Source of the DNA: Sagittula salina
Lineage (GTDB): Bacteria; Pseudomonadota; Alphaproteobacteria; Rhodobacterales; Rhodobacteraceae
Direction of reading: 5' to 3'
Length of the DNA stretch: 64,000 bases
NCBI RefSeq assembly: GCF_017813235.1
Contig: NZ_JAGISH010000011.1
Coordinates: 62,001 to 126,000 of the forward strand
Numbering within the stretch: position 1 is the first letter of the stretch; each line of letters starts with the position of its first letter. Positions 34,122-43,198 of this stretch are shown in pieces. Made by a program: the position numbers and the translations under genes. The notes beneath the pieces were generated by a model. That model was given only the letters and a program-made list of their open reading frames with translations. It had not been told where the DNA came from and made no database searches.

Positions 34122-34485
34122 CGCCCGCATCCCCCGCATCGGTGCTGCCGGTGATCCGCGCCACCAGCAGGAAGGCCCCGACGCCCGCGAGGATGGCCAG
34201 GATCGTCGACCCCGCCAGTGCCACGAACAGACCCAGCCCATGCGCCGCGATCACGTCGAGGTTGGCGACCACGCCGACCCCCGCCGGGACGAACAGCAGC
34301 GACAGGTGGGACAGAAGTCCCTGCACCGTGTCCTGCATGTAGCTCGCCAGGCGTGGCACCAGAAGGAAAGCGCAGAACAGCCCCGCCAGCCCCAGAACCG
34401 GGCCGGGCACCGCAAGGCCCACGCCCCGCGCCGCCGTTTCCCCGGCCAGTTGAAAACCCAGCAGGATCAGCAGGACGCGGATCAT
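34114..34485 (-). CDS. lrgA: LrgA/CidA/PftA-family membrane protein
   Basis: The 123-residue protein has four hydrophobic segments and the family pattern LGFQLAGE near its start, PGPVLGLAGLF, and FVPAGVGV. It is the usual small partner of LrgB. Its ATG overlaps the stop of the dehydrogenase gene by 4 nt, and its end overlaps the lrgB start, so the three are one translational unit. The frame is open far upstream over the dehydrogenase gene, but similarity begins only at this ATG. Confidence 0.9.
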   Translation of the reverse strand: MIRVLLILLGFQLAGETAARGVGLAVPGPVLGLAGLFCAFLLVPRLASYMQDTVQGLLSHLSLLFVPAGVGVVANLDVIAAHGLGLFVALAGSTILAILAGVGAFLLVARITGSTDAGDAGDG

Positions 34486-35468
34486 AGCATTGAGGGCACC
34501 ACCTGATCCGGCGGCCGGTGGCCGTCGGCGAAGGTCTTGATGTTGATGATGACCTTTTCGCCCATCTCGGTGCGCCCCTCGCGGGTGGCCGACCCCATCT
34601 GCGGCGTCATCACCACGTTGGACATGGCGCGCAGGTCCGGGTTGCCATGCGACCCCTGCTGGTAGACGTCCAGTCCGGCGCCGCCCAGCTTTCCGGCCTT
34701 CAGCATCCGGACCAGCGCGTTTTCGTCGATCACCTCGCCGCGCGAGGTGTTCACGATGACCGCCTCGGGTTTCATCAGGTTCAGCCGGCGCGCATTCAGG
34801 AGGTGAAAGGTCGAGGGCGTCGATGGGCAGTTGACCGACACCACATCCATCCGCGCCAGCATCTGGTCGAGACTCTCCCAGTAGGTCGCCTCCATCGCCT
34901 CTTCGGTCTCCGGGCGCAGACGGCGGCGGTTGTGGTAATGCACCTGCATCCCGAAGGCCGCCGCGCGCCGCGCCACCGCCTGACCGATGCGCCCCATCCC
35001 GAGGATGCCCAGCCGCTTGCCGCCCAGCCGTCCGCCAAGGAAGGCGGTCGGCGCCCAGCCTTCCCACGATCCGTCCTGCATCACGACCAGCCCGTCGGGC
35101 AGGCGGCGCGTCACGGCGAGCATCAGCGCCATCGTCATGTCCGCGGTGTCATCGGTCACCACGCCCGGCGTGTTCGACACCAGCATCCCGCGCTGCCGCG
35201 CCGTTGCCACGTCGATATTGTCAAAGCCCGCCCCGTAGTTGGCAATCAGCTTCAGGCGCGCGCCGGCCTGACCGATCAGGCCCGCGTCGATGCGGTCGGT
35301 GATCGTCGGCACCAGCACGTCACAGTCCTGTACCGCCGAGATCAGCTCCTCGCGGGTCATCGGCCGGTCGTCCAGACGAAGCTTCACGTCGAACAGTTCC
35401 GAAAGGCGGGTCTCGACCACTTCGGGCAGGCGTCGCGTGAGCACAACACTCAGACGTTTTAATGGCAT
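34482..35468 (-). CDS. D-2-hydroxyacid dehydrogenase (glyoxylate/hydroxypyruvate reductase-like)
   Basis: The 328-residue NAD(P)-dependent enzyme has NYGAGFDNIDV, the coenzyme-binding LGILGMGRIGQAVARRA, NCPSTPSTFHLLN, NTSRGEVIDENALV and a final GSATREGRTEM. The usual catalytic set of this family is Arg (NTSRG), Glu and His; in the last block the usual GSAT-H region reads TPQMGSAT, with Gln-Met where a His is common, so the catalytic His deserves checking. GyaR/GhrB-like enzymes reduce glyoxylate or hydroxypyruvate. ATG 35468 follows GGGAGAG. It leads the operon with lrgA and lrgB. Confidence 0.85.
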   Translation of the reverse strand: MPLKRLSVVLTRRLPEVVETRLSELFDVKLRLDDRPMTREELISAVQDCDVLVPTITDRIDAGLIGQAGARLKLIANYGAGFDNIDVATARQRGMLVSNTPGVVTDDTADMTMALMLAVTRRLPDGLVVMQDGSWEGWAPTAFLGGRLGGKRLGILGMGRIGQAVARRAAAFGMQVHYHNRRRLRPETEEAMEATYWESLDQMLARMDVVSVNCPSTPSTFHLLNARRLNLMKPEAVIVNTSRGEVIDENALVRMLKAGKLGGAGLDVYQQGSHGNPDLRAMSNVVMTPQMGSATREGRTEMGEKVIINIKTFADGHRPPDQVVPSML

Positions 35469-35569
35469 GGAGGCTCTCCCGTGCTTCTCCAGAGGTCGGA
35501 TAACGGCTAACCTGCGACAGGACCGGACGGGGCACAAGAACCCGCCGAACAAAAAGAGCAGGCATTCCC

Positions 35570-36061
35570 ATGCGTTCACTCATCGCAGCGTTCCTGTCGC
35601 TGTCTCTGGTCGCCCCGGTGGCCGAGGCCGCCGAGAAAGGCCCCGTCACCAACCTGCCGCTGCCGCGCTACGTCTCGATGAAGGCGGCAGAGGGCAACGT
35701 GCGGCGCGGGCCGTCGCTGTCGCATCGCATTGACTGGGTTTTCAAGCGGCGTGACATGCCGCTGGAGGTCACGGCTGAGTTCGGCCACTGGCGACGCGTG
35801 CGCGATCGCGACGGGGCAGGGGGCTGGGTGCATTACTCGCTTCTGTCCGGCGTACGCACCGTCGTGGTCGAAGAGGACATGACCCCGCTCTACCAACGTG
35901 CCGACACGAATTCCGGTATCAATGCTCGGCTGCAGGCGGGAGTGATCGCACGGCTTGACGAATGCGGCATCGACTGGTGCCGCCTGATCGCCGACGGTTA
36001 CAAGGGCTGGGCGCCGAAGACCGCCGTATGGGGCGTCGGCCCCGAAGAAATCCGGGACTGA
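35570..36061 (+). CDS. Periplasmic SH3-domain protein
   Basis: The 163-residue protein has a signal peptide (about 1-20, ending VAEA) and then two bacterial SH3-like repeats: one from NVRRGPSLSHRIDWVF, another around PLYQRADTNSGINARLQAGV. Such proteins are common in Alphaproteobacteria and are thought to bind peptidoglycan or other envelope ligands; the precise role is unknown. It is divergent from the dehydrogenase operon, with about 100 bp between starts. Confidence 0.8.
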   Translation: MRSLIAAFLSLSLVAPVAEAAEKGPVTNLPLPRYVSMKAAEGNVRRGPSLSHRIDWVFKRRDMPLEVTAEFGHWRRVRDRDGAGGWVHYSLLSGVRTVVVEEDMTPLYQRADTNSGINARLQAGVIARLDECGIDWCRLIADGYKGWAPKTAVWGVGPEEIRD

Positions 36062-36074
36062 CGAAATCCGGGAC
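36047..36074. repeat. Short direct repeat across a stop codon
   Basis: GAAATCCGGGAC occurs at 36047-36058 and 36063-36074, with the stop codon of the SH3-domain gene between the copies. It looks like a local duplication that fixed the present C-terminus. Confidence 0.6.
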
Positions 36075-36162
36075 CGAGAAAAACTGGGGCTGCCAATATC
36101 CAGGGCGGGCAACGTCCAGTCGGGACCATTCAGGACGGTCGACATCCAAGCCTGGCGTAGGC

Positions 36163-37446
36163 CTAAAGATCCGGCTTCGGCTCCGGGCGTCCTTTCAGTA
36201 CCCAATCGTAGACGCGGGCGATCTTTTCCGCCTTTCGCGTCCAGTGATAGTGCTGCGTCACGCGGTCCCGCGCCGCCTGTGCCATGGGGGCCAGCGCGCC
36301 GGGGTCCTTTGCCAGCCGCGCCAGTTCCGCGGCAAAGCGTGTCGTGATCGCCTCCCGCGTGCCCAGCGGCACCTTGATCCCCACGCTGTCGTCCACCAGT
36401 TCCCCGGGCCCGGCGTAGTCCACGATCAGCGGGACGACGCCCAGTGCCATCGCCTCCAGCACCGCGCCGCCGCCGAATTCGCGGATCGAAGGGAAGGCAA
36501 AGAGATGCGCGCGGGACAGGATGTCCTGCACCGCCTCGTGCGGCTGCCAGCCGTGAAAGGTAACGCCAGACCCCGGTCCGTCGGCCTGCGCGCGCAAGCC
36601 GGGCATCATCGGCCCGTCGCCGACGATATCCAGAACCATCCGCCCGTCGCGCAACAGGGGGGCGGCCGCCTCCAGCAGCATGTCCGGCCCCTTGTAGGGC
36701 ACCAGCCGCCCGACAAAGCACGCCCGCAGCGGCCCGTCCCCCGGCGCGGCCACGCGGTTGAAGCGCGCCGGGTCGATGCCGTTCTCTGGCAACCAGAAGA
36801 CCTTGTGGCGTGCACTGGCGGGGAGTTCCGACCCCGTGTGTCGCGATCCGGCGAGGATGGCGGCGGCATTGTGCAGCGTCGCCCCGCGCCCCGGCAGGAG
36901 TTTGTAGGCGGCGCGCAGCGGTGCCAGGTATTCCCGTTCCGCGCGACGGATGTCGTCAAAGCCCTGCGGCCATGGCACCCCGCCGTTCAGCGGCCCCAGC
37001 ACAAAGGGCACCCCGGCCCGTGCGCATTTTCCGGCCAGGAACGAGGCCGCCGTGGGCGACAGCGGCGTGATCCGGTGAACGATGTCGTAATCACCCCGCG
37101 CGATCTCGGGCCCGAAACGCTGCCAGACGAGCCGCTCGAAATAAGGGTAGGACAGCGCGCTGACCGCCTGCACGATGGTCCAGCCCTTGCCCTGCCCCAT
37201 GCGCAGCGTCTCGGCCAGCTTCCACATCGGGCGGGCCAGGGCCTCTGAATCGATGGCGGTGAAATCGCGCCCCTCGACCAGCCCGGCCCGCAGGATGGCA
37301 TCGCGGTTGCGGATCTGCGTTACCAGATGCACATCCGCCACATCGCGCAGGGCCTGCGCCAGCGACCAGCCGACCAGCGGGACGGACACCCACTCCGGAT
37401 GCGCGGCCTCGGCTATGACCAGAATGCGCGGGTGGCGTTCGCTCAT
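36163..37446 (-). CDS. Glycosyltransferase family 4
   Basis: The 427-residue GT-B enzyme has HRITPLSPTAAS, GPLNGGVPWPQG, a donor domain with CFVGRLVPYKGPDMLLEAA, DIVGDGPMMPGL and the EX7E-type stretch REFGGGAVLEAMALGVVPLI. It starts in an ATGA overlap with the ligase-like gene just upstream, forming a two-gene minus-strand unit. It probably adds a sugar to a lipid-linked glycan in this second small polysaccharide locus. Confidence 0.9.
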   Translation of the reverse strand: MSERHPRILVIAEAAHPEWVSVPLVGWSLAQALRDVADVHLVTQIRNRDAILRAGLVEGRDFTAIDSEALARPMWKLAETLRMGQGKGWTIVQAVSALSYPYFERLVWQRFGPEIARGDYDIVHRITPLSPTAASFLAGKCARAGVPFVLGPLNGGVPWPQGFDDIRRAEREYLAPLRAAYKLLPGRGATLHNAAAILAGSRHTGSELPASARHKVFWLPENGIDPARFNRVAAPGDGPLRACFVGRLVPYKGPDMLLEAAAPLLRDGRMVLDIVGDGPMMPGLRAQADGPGSGVTFHGWQPHEAVQDILSRAHLFAFPSIREFGGGAVLEAMALGVVPLIVDYAGPGELVDDSVGIKVPLGTREAITTRFAAELARLAKDPGALAPMAQAARDRVTQHYHWTRKAEKIARVYDWVLKGRPEPKPDL

Positions 37447-38846
37447 CGGATCACCGGCCTCCATTTCAGCCCCGCGCGCTGCGTGGCAGGGGCCGCCTTC
37501 AGCCGGGCGGCGCGCAGGTGTTCCGCATAGCCGGTCAACGCCCCGCAGATGAGCCACGTCAGCGGTGTCAGCGTTGCATTGGGCACCATGTCCGCAAGAT
37601 TCACCGACAACATCAGCGCCAATGGTCCGACGAGCGGCGAAACGGCGCCCTGCGACAGCCGCACCTCCCTCGCGATCAGCACCAGCGGCAGCAGGATCAG
37701 ACCGAATTCGGCGGCGAAACCCACCCAGCCGTAGACCCCGATGGTGATGATCCAGCGCCCGTCCGTCACCGTCAGGATGAAGCCGGTGAGCGGGTCGAGG
37801 ATATGGTTCCGCCCCCATGACCCCCAGCCAAAGAACGGTTTCAGGTATGCGCGTTCGAGCAGCGTGTTCTCGTTCATGAACCGGAACCGGAGCGACGCCG
37901 CGCGGTCCGGGTCGATGGCGGCGGCGCGGCTCAGCAGGGCCTCCTGCGGGATCAGGCCCGCTCCCTTCAGGATCGGATAGGTCAGGGCCACCAGCCCGAT
38001 CAGGATTGCGATGCGCACCTGCATCTTTACCGGGGCGATCAGGACCAGCGGTGCCACCACCACGAAAAAGATCAGCGATCCCAGGGATTTCGCCATGAAC
38101 AGGATCAGCGTCAGCCACAGCGCAGCCAGCAGCAGCCGTGGCCCGTGTTTCCCCGGTGAAAGCCGCCACAGCCCCCAGGCCGCCGTGACCGCCATCAGCG
38201 TATAGAACGCCACCCACAACCCGTGGTAAAGGAAGACCACCGGGCGATAGCCGCCAAACCGGATGCTCTGTCCGAAGAAGTGCTGGTAATAGCCGTAGAT
38301 CCACATGTTCAGCTGCGGCGACAGCCGGACCTCCACCAGCATCAGGACGGAATAGACCAGTCCGCCGATCACCAGCGCCTTCAGCAATTCGCGTTGCGCC
38401 CCGCCGGAGGCGAGGAACTGCCGCGCCATGAGAAAGGGCAGGATCAGCAGGAATTGCTGCACGGTCAGGGCGATGGCGTCCTTCACCCCCAGCGCGGGCA
38501 GCCCCACCGTGCCCCAAAGGACCGGTTCTGTATTGCTCAGGACGGTCGGGATCGGGGACAGCACGAAGGTCACCACCAGCGCCCGCCCGACCCAGGACTG
38601 CGGCAGCAGGGCGGCGGACATCTCGCGCCGCCAGAGCAACACGACAAAGGCGGTCAGGGCAGGTATATTGTGCTTCGTCAGTGGCGGGGCCGCGGGCAGG
38701 TCGAAGACCGCCGGCGGCTCCGGCAGAAAGAGGTAGCCCAGCAGGACCGCCCAGATCAGCGCGCGGTCCTTCGGCAGCCGCCCGAACAGCGCCATCACCA
38801 CCAGCGGGGCACAGGCGAGGACGAGAAAGGCGAGCGGGTTGGGCAT
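37443..38846 (-). CDS. O-antigen ligase/polymerase family membrane protein (WaaL/Wzy-like)
   Basis: The 467-residue protein has around 10 to 12 predicted helices and a large loop with FGWGSWGRNHI, the region where Wzy/WaaL-type proteins carry their conserved Arg/His residues. These proteins polymerise or ligate undecaprenyl-linked glycans in the periplasm. It could serve as the missing Wzy polymerase for the flippase locus at 24-26 kb as well as for its own neighbours. It is coupled to the downstream GT4 gene by a 4-nt overlap and divergent from the GT gene at 39051. Confidence 0.8.
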   Translation of the reverse strand: MPNPLAFLVLACAPLVVMALFGRLPKDRALIWAVLLGYLFLPEPPAVFDLPAAPPLTKHNIPALTAFVVLLWRREMSAALLPQSWVGRALVVTFVLSPIPTVLSNTEPVLWGTVGLPALGVKDAIALTVQQFLLILPFLMARQFLASGGAQRELLKALVIGGLVYSVLMLVEVRLSPQLNMWIYGYYQHFFGQSIRFGGYRPVVFLYHGLWVAFYTLMAVTAAWGLWRLSPGKHGPRLLLAALWLTLILFMAKSLGSLIFFVVVAPLVLIAPVKMQVRIAILIGLVALTYPILKGAGLIPQEALLSRAAAIDPDRAASLRFRFMNENTLLERAYLKPFFGWGSWGRNHILDPLTGFILTVTDGRWIITIGVYGWVGFAAEFGLILLPLVLIAREVRLSQGAVSPLVGPLALMLSVNLADMVPNATLTPLTWLICGALTGYAEHLRAARLKAAPATQRAGLKWRPVIR

Positions 38847-39050
38847 GGGCGGGGCGGGGCCTCGGGAACCGGTTCAGAAACGGTTTACCGTGGCAGGCGG
38901 GCGAAGTCGCGTCAGCTTTGCGGTCAATCTGTGGAAATGGCGACGATATGGCATGCAACTGGCGGATCGTTGCGGATTTCGGCGCGCGCGGCCTTTCTTT
39001 TGCCGGAAAATCTTTGCATGACCCTAAGGAATTCTACCAAAGGGCTTTTC
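38847..39050. promoter_or_regulatory. Divergent promoter region
   Basis: This 204-bp region lies between the ligase-like gene (minus) and a glycosyltransferase (plus). An in-frame ATG at 39018 could extend the plus-strand gene by 11 residues (MTLRNSTKGLF). No clear promoter hexamers are seen. Confidence 0.3.
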
Positions 39051-40220
39051 ATGACCGGCCTGCGCCTCGCCTTTCTCAGCGATATGGACCCGCGCGACCG
39101 CAACATCTACTCGGGCGGGCTGGCGCGTATGTTCGACGCGCTGGGCCACCATGTCGATGACATCACCGTCATGCCGCGTGACTGGGGCACGGCGGAGCCT
39201 TTGCGCCGCGCGATTCTGCACACCCCGGTCGGGGTCAACATGCGGCTGCGCTGGCGGGCGCATTACGCTTTGGGCCGGATCACCGCGCGGCGGGTCGAAC
39301 AAGCGTTGCCGGGGCACGATGTTCTGTTCGGCGCCTACGCGCTGCACGCGCTTTCGCACCTGGCGGTGCCCGAGGGCATGGTGACCGCCTTCACCTCCGA
39401 CGCGGTGCAGACCGTCTACCGCGAAAGCGCGATCGGCGGCGCCTACAACGGCCGTGCGCTGGGCCGGATGCTGGACGGCTGGGTCGAACGGCAGGAGCGC
39501 GCGGTGCTGCGGCGGCTGGACGTCGCGCTCTGGCCGTCGGAATGGCTGCGCGGCCTTGTGGATGCGCGCTACGGGATGCCCGCCGGCGTCGGGCAAGTGG
39601 TGGAATGGGGCGCCAACATGGCCCCGCCGCCGCCGCCGGACCCGGAATGGCTGCGGCTCGACTCCGAGGGGCCGGTGAACCTGCTGGTCATCGGGCGCGA
39701 CTGGTTTGCCAAGGGCGGGCCGCTTGCCTTCGCCACGTTCCAGGCGCTGCGAGCGCAGGGCGTCGACGCGCGGTTGACGGTGATCGGCTGCACGCCCCCA
39801 AGGATGCACAGGTCCGCGCATGTCACCGTGCACCGCCAGCTGGACAAATCCGTTCCAGAGGAGCTGGGCCTGTTCGAGGCGGCGCTGGCTCGGGCGCATT
39901 TCCTCGTCCAGCCGTCGCGCGAATCCTACGGCTTCGCCTTTTGCGAGGCTTCGGCCTGGGGCGTGCCCTCGCTTTGCCTGAGCATCGGGGGCGTGCCGGT
40001 GATCGAGGGACGCAACGGCCATGCACTGCCACCAGGCGCGACCGCGGACGACTTCGCCGCGATTGTCCGGCGTTACCGGGCCGACCCTTCCGCCTACCGG
40101 CGGCTGTCGCGATCCACACGCGCAGTTTTCGAGGAACGGCTGAACTGGGACGCATGGGCCCGGCGGAGCGTTGCCTACCTCGAAACGGCGGTGGCGGCAC
40201 AGCGTGCGCGGGGGTTGTGA
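39051..40220 (+). CDS. Glycosyltransferase family 4
   Basis: The 389-residue GT-B enzyme starts GLRLAFLSDMDPRDRN and YSGGLARMFDALGH, and has a donor domain with LVIGRDWFAKGGPLAF and the EX7E-like stretch RESYGFAFCEASAWGVPSL. A proline run (APPPPPPDP) joins the two domains. ATG 39051, with AAAGGG upstream, is preferred to ATG 39018. It is divergent from the ligase-like/GT4 pair and probably serves the same polymer. Confidence 0.88.
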   Translation: MTGLRLAFLSDMDPRDRNIYSGGLARMFDALGHHVDDITVMPRDWGTAEPLRRAILHTPVGVNMRLRWRAHYALGRITARRVEQALPGHDVLFGAYALHALSHLAVPEGMVTAFTSDAVQTVYRESAIGGAYNGRALGRMLDGWVERQERAVLRRLDVALWPSEWLRGLVDARYGMPAGVGQVVEWGANMAPPPPPDPEWLRLDSEGPVNLLVIGRDWFAKGGPLAFATFQALRAQGVDARLTVIGCTPPRMHRSAHVTVHRQLDKSVPEELGLFEAALARAHFLVQPSRESYGFAFCEASAWGVPSLCLSIGGVPVIEGRNGHALPPGATADDFAAIVRRYRADPSAYRRLSRSTRAVFEERLNWDAWARRSVAYLETAVAAQRARGL

Positions 40221-40278
40221 GGCAGCCGCCAAGGGCTAGGTATAGGCATAAGACGCGGGCAGCCGAAAAGGGCGGATC

Positions 40279-41262
40279 ATGGCGGAACTGACGGAACACG
40301 GGCAGGCGGCGCTTGCCGCGATCTGCGAGCGGCACGGGGTGACGGAGCAGACCGTCCGCGCCCTGATGGAGGCCATCGTTCGGGGCGGCGGCACGCAGGC
40401 GCAATTCGACATCGGAGAGCTTGGCGGCATGGGGCAATGGTCGCGCGGCGGCATGACCATGGTCGGCGACATGTTCAACAGCGGCCTTCAGGCACGGGTT
40501 TCCGCGCTGTGCGATGACATCGCGCAGGCTGGCGGAAGCGCCGCCCTGTTCAAGCCCGCGCGTGCCGCGCAGGCCATGGCGAGCGGCCAGTACCAGTCGC
40601 AGGGTCAATCGCACGGCCAATCACAAGGGCAGTCGATGGGGCTTGGAGGCGGCATGGCCATGGGCCGCGGGCAGGAAATGGTCATGGGTTTTGGCTGGTG
40701 GCCCGAGGATCTGGGCCATCCCTCGGCGCAGGGACGGCAGAACGACCTGGCCTACGCGGTGTTTCCGCAAAAGCAGCGGCTGGCGGTCATGCTGGCGGGG
40801 CGCATCACGCTTTATGATACCGGCCGCCACGAGATCGGCGGAGTCAGTCAGGACAACGGCGGCTGGCGCTTTACCTCGCAATTCGGAGAGGTCGACCTGT
40901 CGAAGCTGGAGGTCGTCGCGGGCGATGGCCCGGAGTTGCGTGCGCCGGAACACCCCGAGCGTGACCGCGACCCCGTCACGAAGCCTGCGGAGGATGACAG
41001 GCTTGTGGTTCCACCGGAGGACGGCGATCCCGGCGTCACCCCGCATGGCGCCGGTACCCGCATCGCCCCCGGCGAACCCGACCCCAGCCCGGTCAACACT
41101 CCGGTCGGCACCCCGGCAGAGGTGCCGCAGGTCGAAGGCCCCGCGCGGACCGCCCATGAGATTCTCGCCACGCTGGAACGGCTGGGCAAGCTGCGCGAGC
41201 TTGGAATCCTGACGGAGGACGAGTTCCGCGACAAGAAAGGCGAGCTTCTGGCACGGCTCTAG
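40279..41262 (+). CDS. SHOCT-domain protein of unknown function
   Basis: The 327-residue protein ends in a clear SHOCT domain (LERLGKLRELGILTEDEF, then KKGELLARL), a short helical module often found at C-termini. The N-terminal 90 residues are a conserved-looking helical region, followed by a low-complexity run of SQGQSHGQSQGQS and Met/Gly repeats, a beta-rich middle (YAVFPQKQRLAVMLAG) and an acidic Pro-rich linker. It has no signal peptide. AAAAGGGCGG precedes its ATG. The function is not known. Confidence 0.75.
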   Translation: MAELTEHGQAALAAICERHGVTEQTVRALMEAIVRGGGTQAQFDIGELGGMGQWSRGGMTMVGDMFNSGLQARVSALCDDIAQAGGSAALFKPARAAQAMASGQYQSQGQSHGQSQGQSMGLGGGMAMGRGQEMVMGFGWWPEDLGHPSAQGRQNDLAYAVFPQKQRLAVMLAGRITLYDTGRHEIGGVSQDNGGWRFTSQFGEVDLSKLEVVAGDGPELRAPEHPERDRDPVTKPAEDDRLVVPPEDGDPGVTPHGAGTRIAPGEPDPSPVNTPVGTPAEVPQVEGPARTAHEILATLERLGKLRELGILTEDEFRDKKGELLARL

Positions 41263-41276
41263 TCTGGACCTAAGCG

Positions 41277-41312
41277 GCGCCCCGATCTGGCCCTATCCGG
41301 GGCACGGGGCGC
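41277..41312 (+). terminator. Hairpin after the SHOCT gene
   Basis: GCGCCCCG (41277-41284) pairs with CGGGGCGC (41305-41312) around a 20-nt loop. It lies between the SHOCT gene stop and the xsc start and is followed by TCCTTAG rather than a strong T tract. Confidence 0.4.
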
Positions 41313-41361
41313 TCCTTAGACTGCTCCGTGACCGGCCATACCGGCCTTGCGGAGCGCGCCC

Positions 41362-43140
41362 ATGCAGATGACCACCGAAGAAGCCTTTGTGAAGGTGCTG
41401 CAACGCCACGGGATCGAGCACGCCTTTGGCATCATCGGCTCCGCCTTCATGCCGATTTCCGACCTGTTTCCGCAGGCGGGCATCACCTTCTGGGACTGCG
41501 CGCACGAAGGCTCGGGGGGGATGATGGCCGATGGCTTCACCCGCGCCTCGGGCCGGATGTGCATGATGATCGCGCAGAACGGGCCCGGCATCACCAATTT
41601 CGTCACGGCGGTCAAGACCGCATACTGGAATCACACACCTCTGCTGCTGGTCACCCCTCAGGCCGCGAACAAGACGATCGGGCAGGGCGGGTTCCAGGAG
41701 GTCGAGCAGATGGCGCTTTTCCGCGACATGGTGGCCTGGCAGGAGGAGGTCCGCGACCCTTCCCGCATGGCAGAAGTCCTGACGCGGGTCATCGCCAAGG
41801 CAAGGCAGGCCAGCGCCCCCGCCCAGATCAACGTCCCGCGCGATTTCTGGACGCAGGTGGTCGATATCGGGATTCCCGACCCCATCGCCTTTGAACGGCC
41901 CTCCGGCGGCGAGAGCGCGGTGGCGGAGGCCGCGCGGCTTCTGTCGCGGGCGAAGGCACCCGTGATCCTGAATGGCGCGGGCGTGGTTCTCAGCCGGGGC
42001 GGTATCGCGGCCTCCATGATGCTGGCAGAACGGCTCGGGGCGCCGGTCTGCGTCGGCTACCAGCACAACGATGCCTTCCCCGGCTCGCATCCGCTGTTCG
42101 CCGGGCCGCTGGGTTACAACGGATCGAAGGCGGCGATGGAGCTGATCCGCGACGCCGACGTGGTGCTGGCGCTGGGCACGCGGCTGAACCCTTTCTCGAC
42201 CCTGCCGGGCTACGGCATCGACTACTGGCCGAAGGACGCCCGGATCATCCAGGTCGACCTCAATCCCGACCGCATCGGGCTGACCAAGGCGATCTCCGTC
42301 GGCATCGTCGGTGACGCGGCCAAGGTGGCGCGCGGGATCATGGCGCAATTGTCGGACACGGCGGGCGACGAAGGCCGCGACGCCCGCATGGCCCGTGTGG
42401 CCGAAACCAAAAGCCGCTGGGCACAGCAACTGTCGGGCATGGACCACGAAGACGACGACCCCGGCACAACGTGGAATCAACGCGCCCGCGCGGCCCGGCC
42501 CGACTGGATGAGCCCCCGAATGGCATGGCGCGCAATCCAGAGCGGCCTGCCGCGCGAGGCGATCATCAGCAGTGACATCGGCAACAACTGCGCCATCGGC
42601 AACGCCTATCCCTCGTTCGAGGCCGGGCGGAAATACCTCGCCCCCGGCCTCTTCGGACCCTGTGGCTATGGCTTGCCCGCCATCATCGGGGCCAAGATCG
42701 CCTGCCCGGATGTGCCTGTGGTGGGCTTTTCCGGGGACGGGGCCTTTGGCATCGCCGTCACGGAACTGACCGCCATCGGGCGCAAGGAATGGCCCGCCAT
42801 CACCCAGGTGGTGTTTCGCAACTATCAGTGGGGCGCGGAAAAGCGGAACTCGACTCTATGGTACGACGACAACTTTGTTGGCACAGAGCTTGATGAGCAG
42901 GTCAGCTATGCCGGGATCGCGCAGGCCTGCGGGCTGAAGGGCGTGCAGGCCCGTACCATGGACGCGTTGGAACAGGCGCTGCGGCAGGCCATCATCGACC
43001 AGATGGAGAATGGCATCACCACCCTCGTCGAGGTCATGATCAATCAGGAACTGGGCGAACCCTTCCGCCGCGACGCCATGAAAAAGCCGGTGGTGATTGC
43101 GGGGATCGACCCCGCCGACATGCGCCCGCAGGGGGCCTGA
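41362..43140 (+). CDS. xsc: Sulfoacetaldehyde acetyltransferase
   Basis: The 592-residue ThDP enzyme converts sulfoacetaldehyde and phosphate into acetyl phosphate and sulfite, the desulfonation step of taurine, isethionate and related C2-sulfonate catabolism. It shows FGIIGSAFMPISDLFPQAGI and WDCAHEGSGGMMADGFTRAS at the N-terminus, and the ThDP motif region FSGDGAFGIAVTEL near residue 460. Length and sequence fit Xsc rather than acetolactate synthase. ATG 41362 has GGAG at 7-nt spacing; TTG 41347 is less likely. Pta and SoeABC, encoded next door, handle its two products. Confidence 0.93.
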   Translation: MQMTTEEAFVKVLQRHGIEHAFGIIGSAFMPISDLFPQAGITFWDCAHEGSGGMMADGFTRASGRMCMMIAQNGPGITNFVTAVKTAYWNHTPLLLVTPQAANKTIGQGGFQEVEQMALFRDMVAWQEEVRDPSRMAEVLTRVIAKARQASAPAQINVPRDFWTQVVDIGIPDPIAFERPSGGESAVAEAARLLSRAKAPVILNGAGVVLSRGGIAASMMLAERLGAPVCVGYQHNDAFPGSHPLFAGPLGYNGSKAAMELIRDADVVLALGTRLNPFSTLPGYGIDYWPKDARIIQVDLNPDRIGLTKAISVGIVGDAAKVARGIMAQLSDTAGDEGRDARMARVAETKSRWAQQLSGMDHEDDDPGTTWNQRARAARPDWMSPRMAWRAIQSGLPREAIISSDIGNNCAIGNAYPSFEAGRKYLAPGLFGPCGYGLPAIIGAKIACPDVPVVGFSGDGAFGIAVTELTAIGRKEWPAITQVVFRNYQWGAEKRNSTLWYDDNFVGTELDEQVSYAGIAQACGLKGVQARTMDALEQALRQAIIDQMENGITTLVEVMINQELGEPFRRDAMKKPVVIAGIDPADMRPQGA

Positions 43141-43198
43141 TCCGCCGGTCTCGGCGCGCAGGGGGAGGGGCCGGTTTCTTGTGGAAAATCGCGGGTTC

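Noticed and set aside
36163..38958. A single 931-codon minus-strand protein
   Set aside because: Only the last 427 codons are a glycosyltransferase. The upstream part is the wrong frame of the ligase-like gene at 37443-38846.
38223..39050. N-terminal extension of the glycosyltransferase gene by 276 codons
   Set aside because: This part is antisense to the ligase-like gene and has no glycosyltransferase similarity; the start at 39051 has an RBS.
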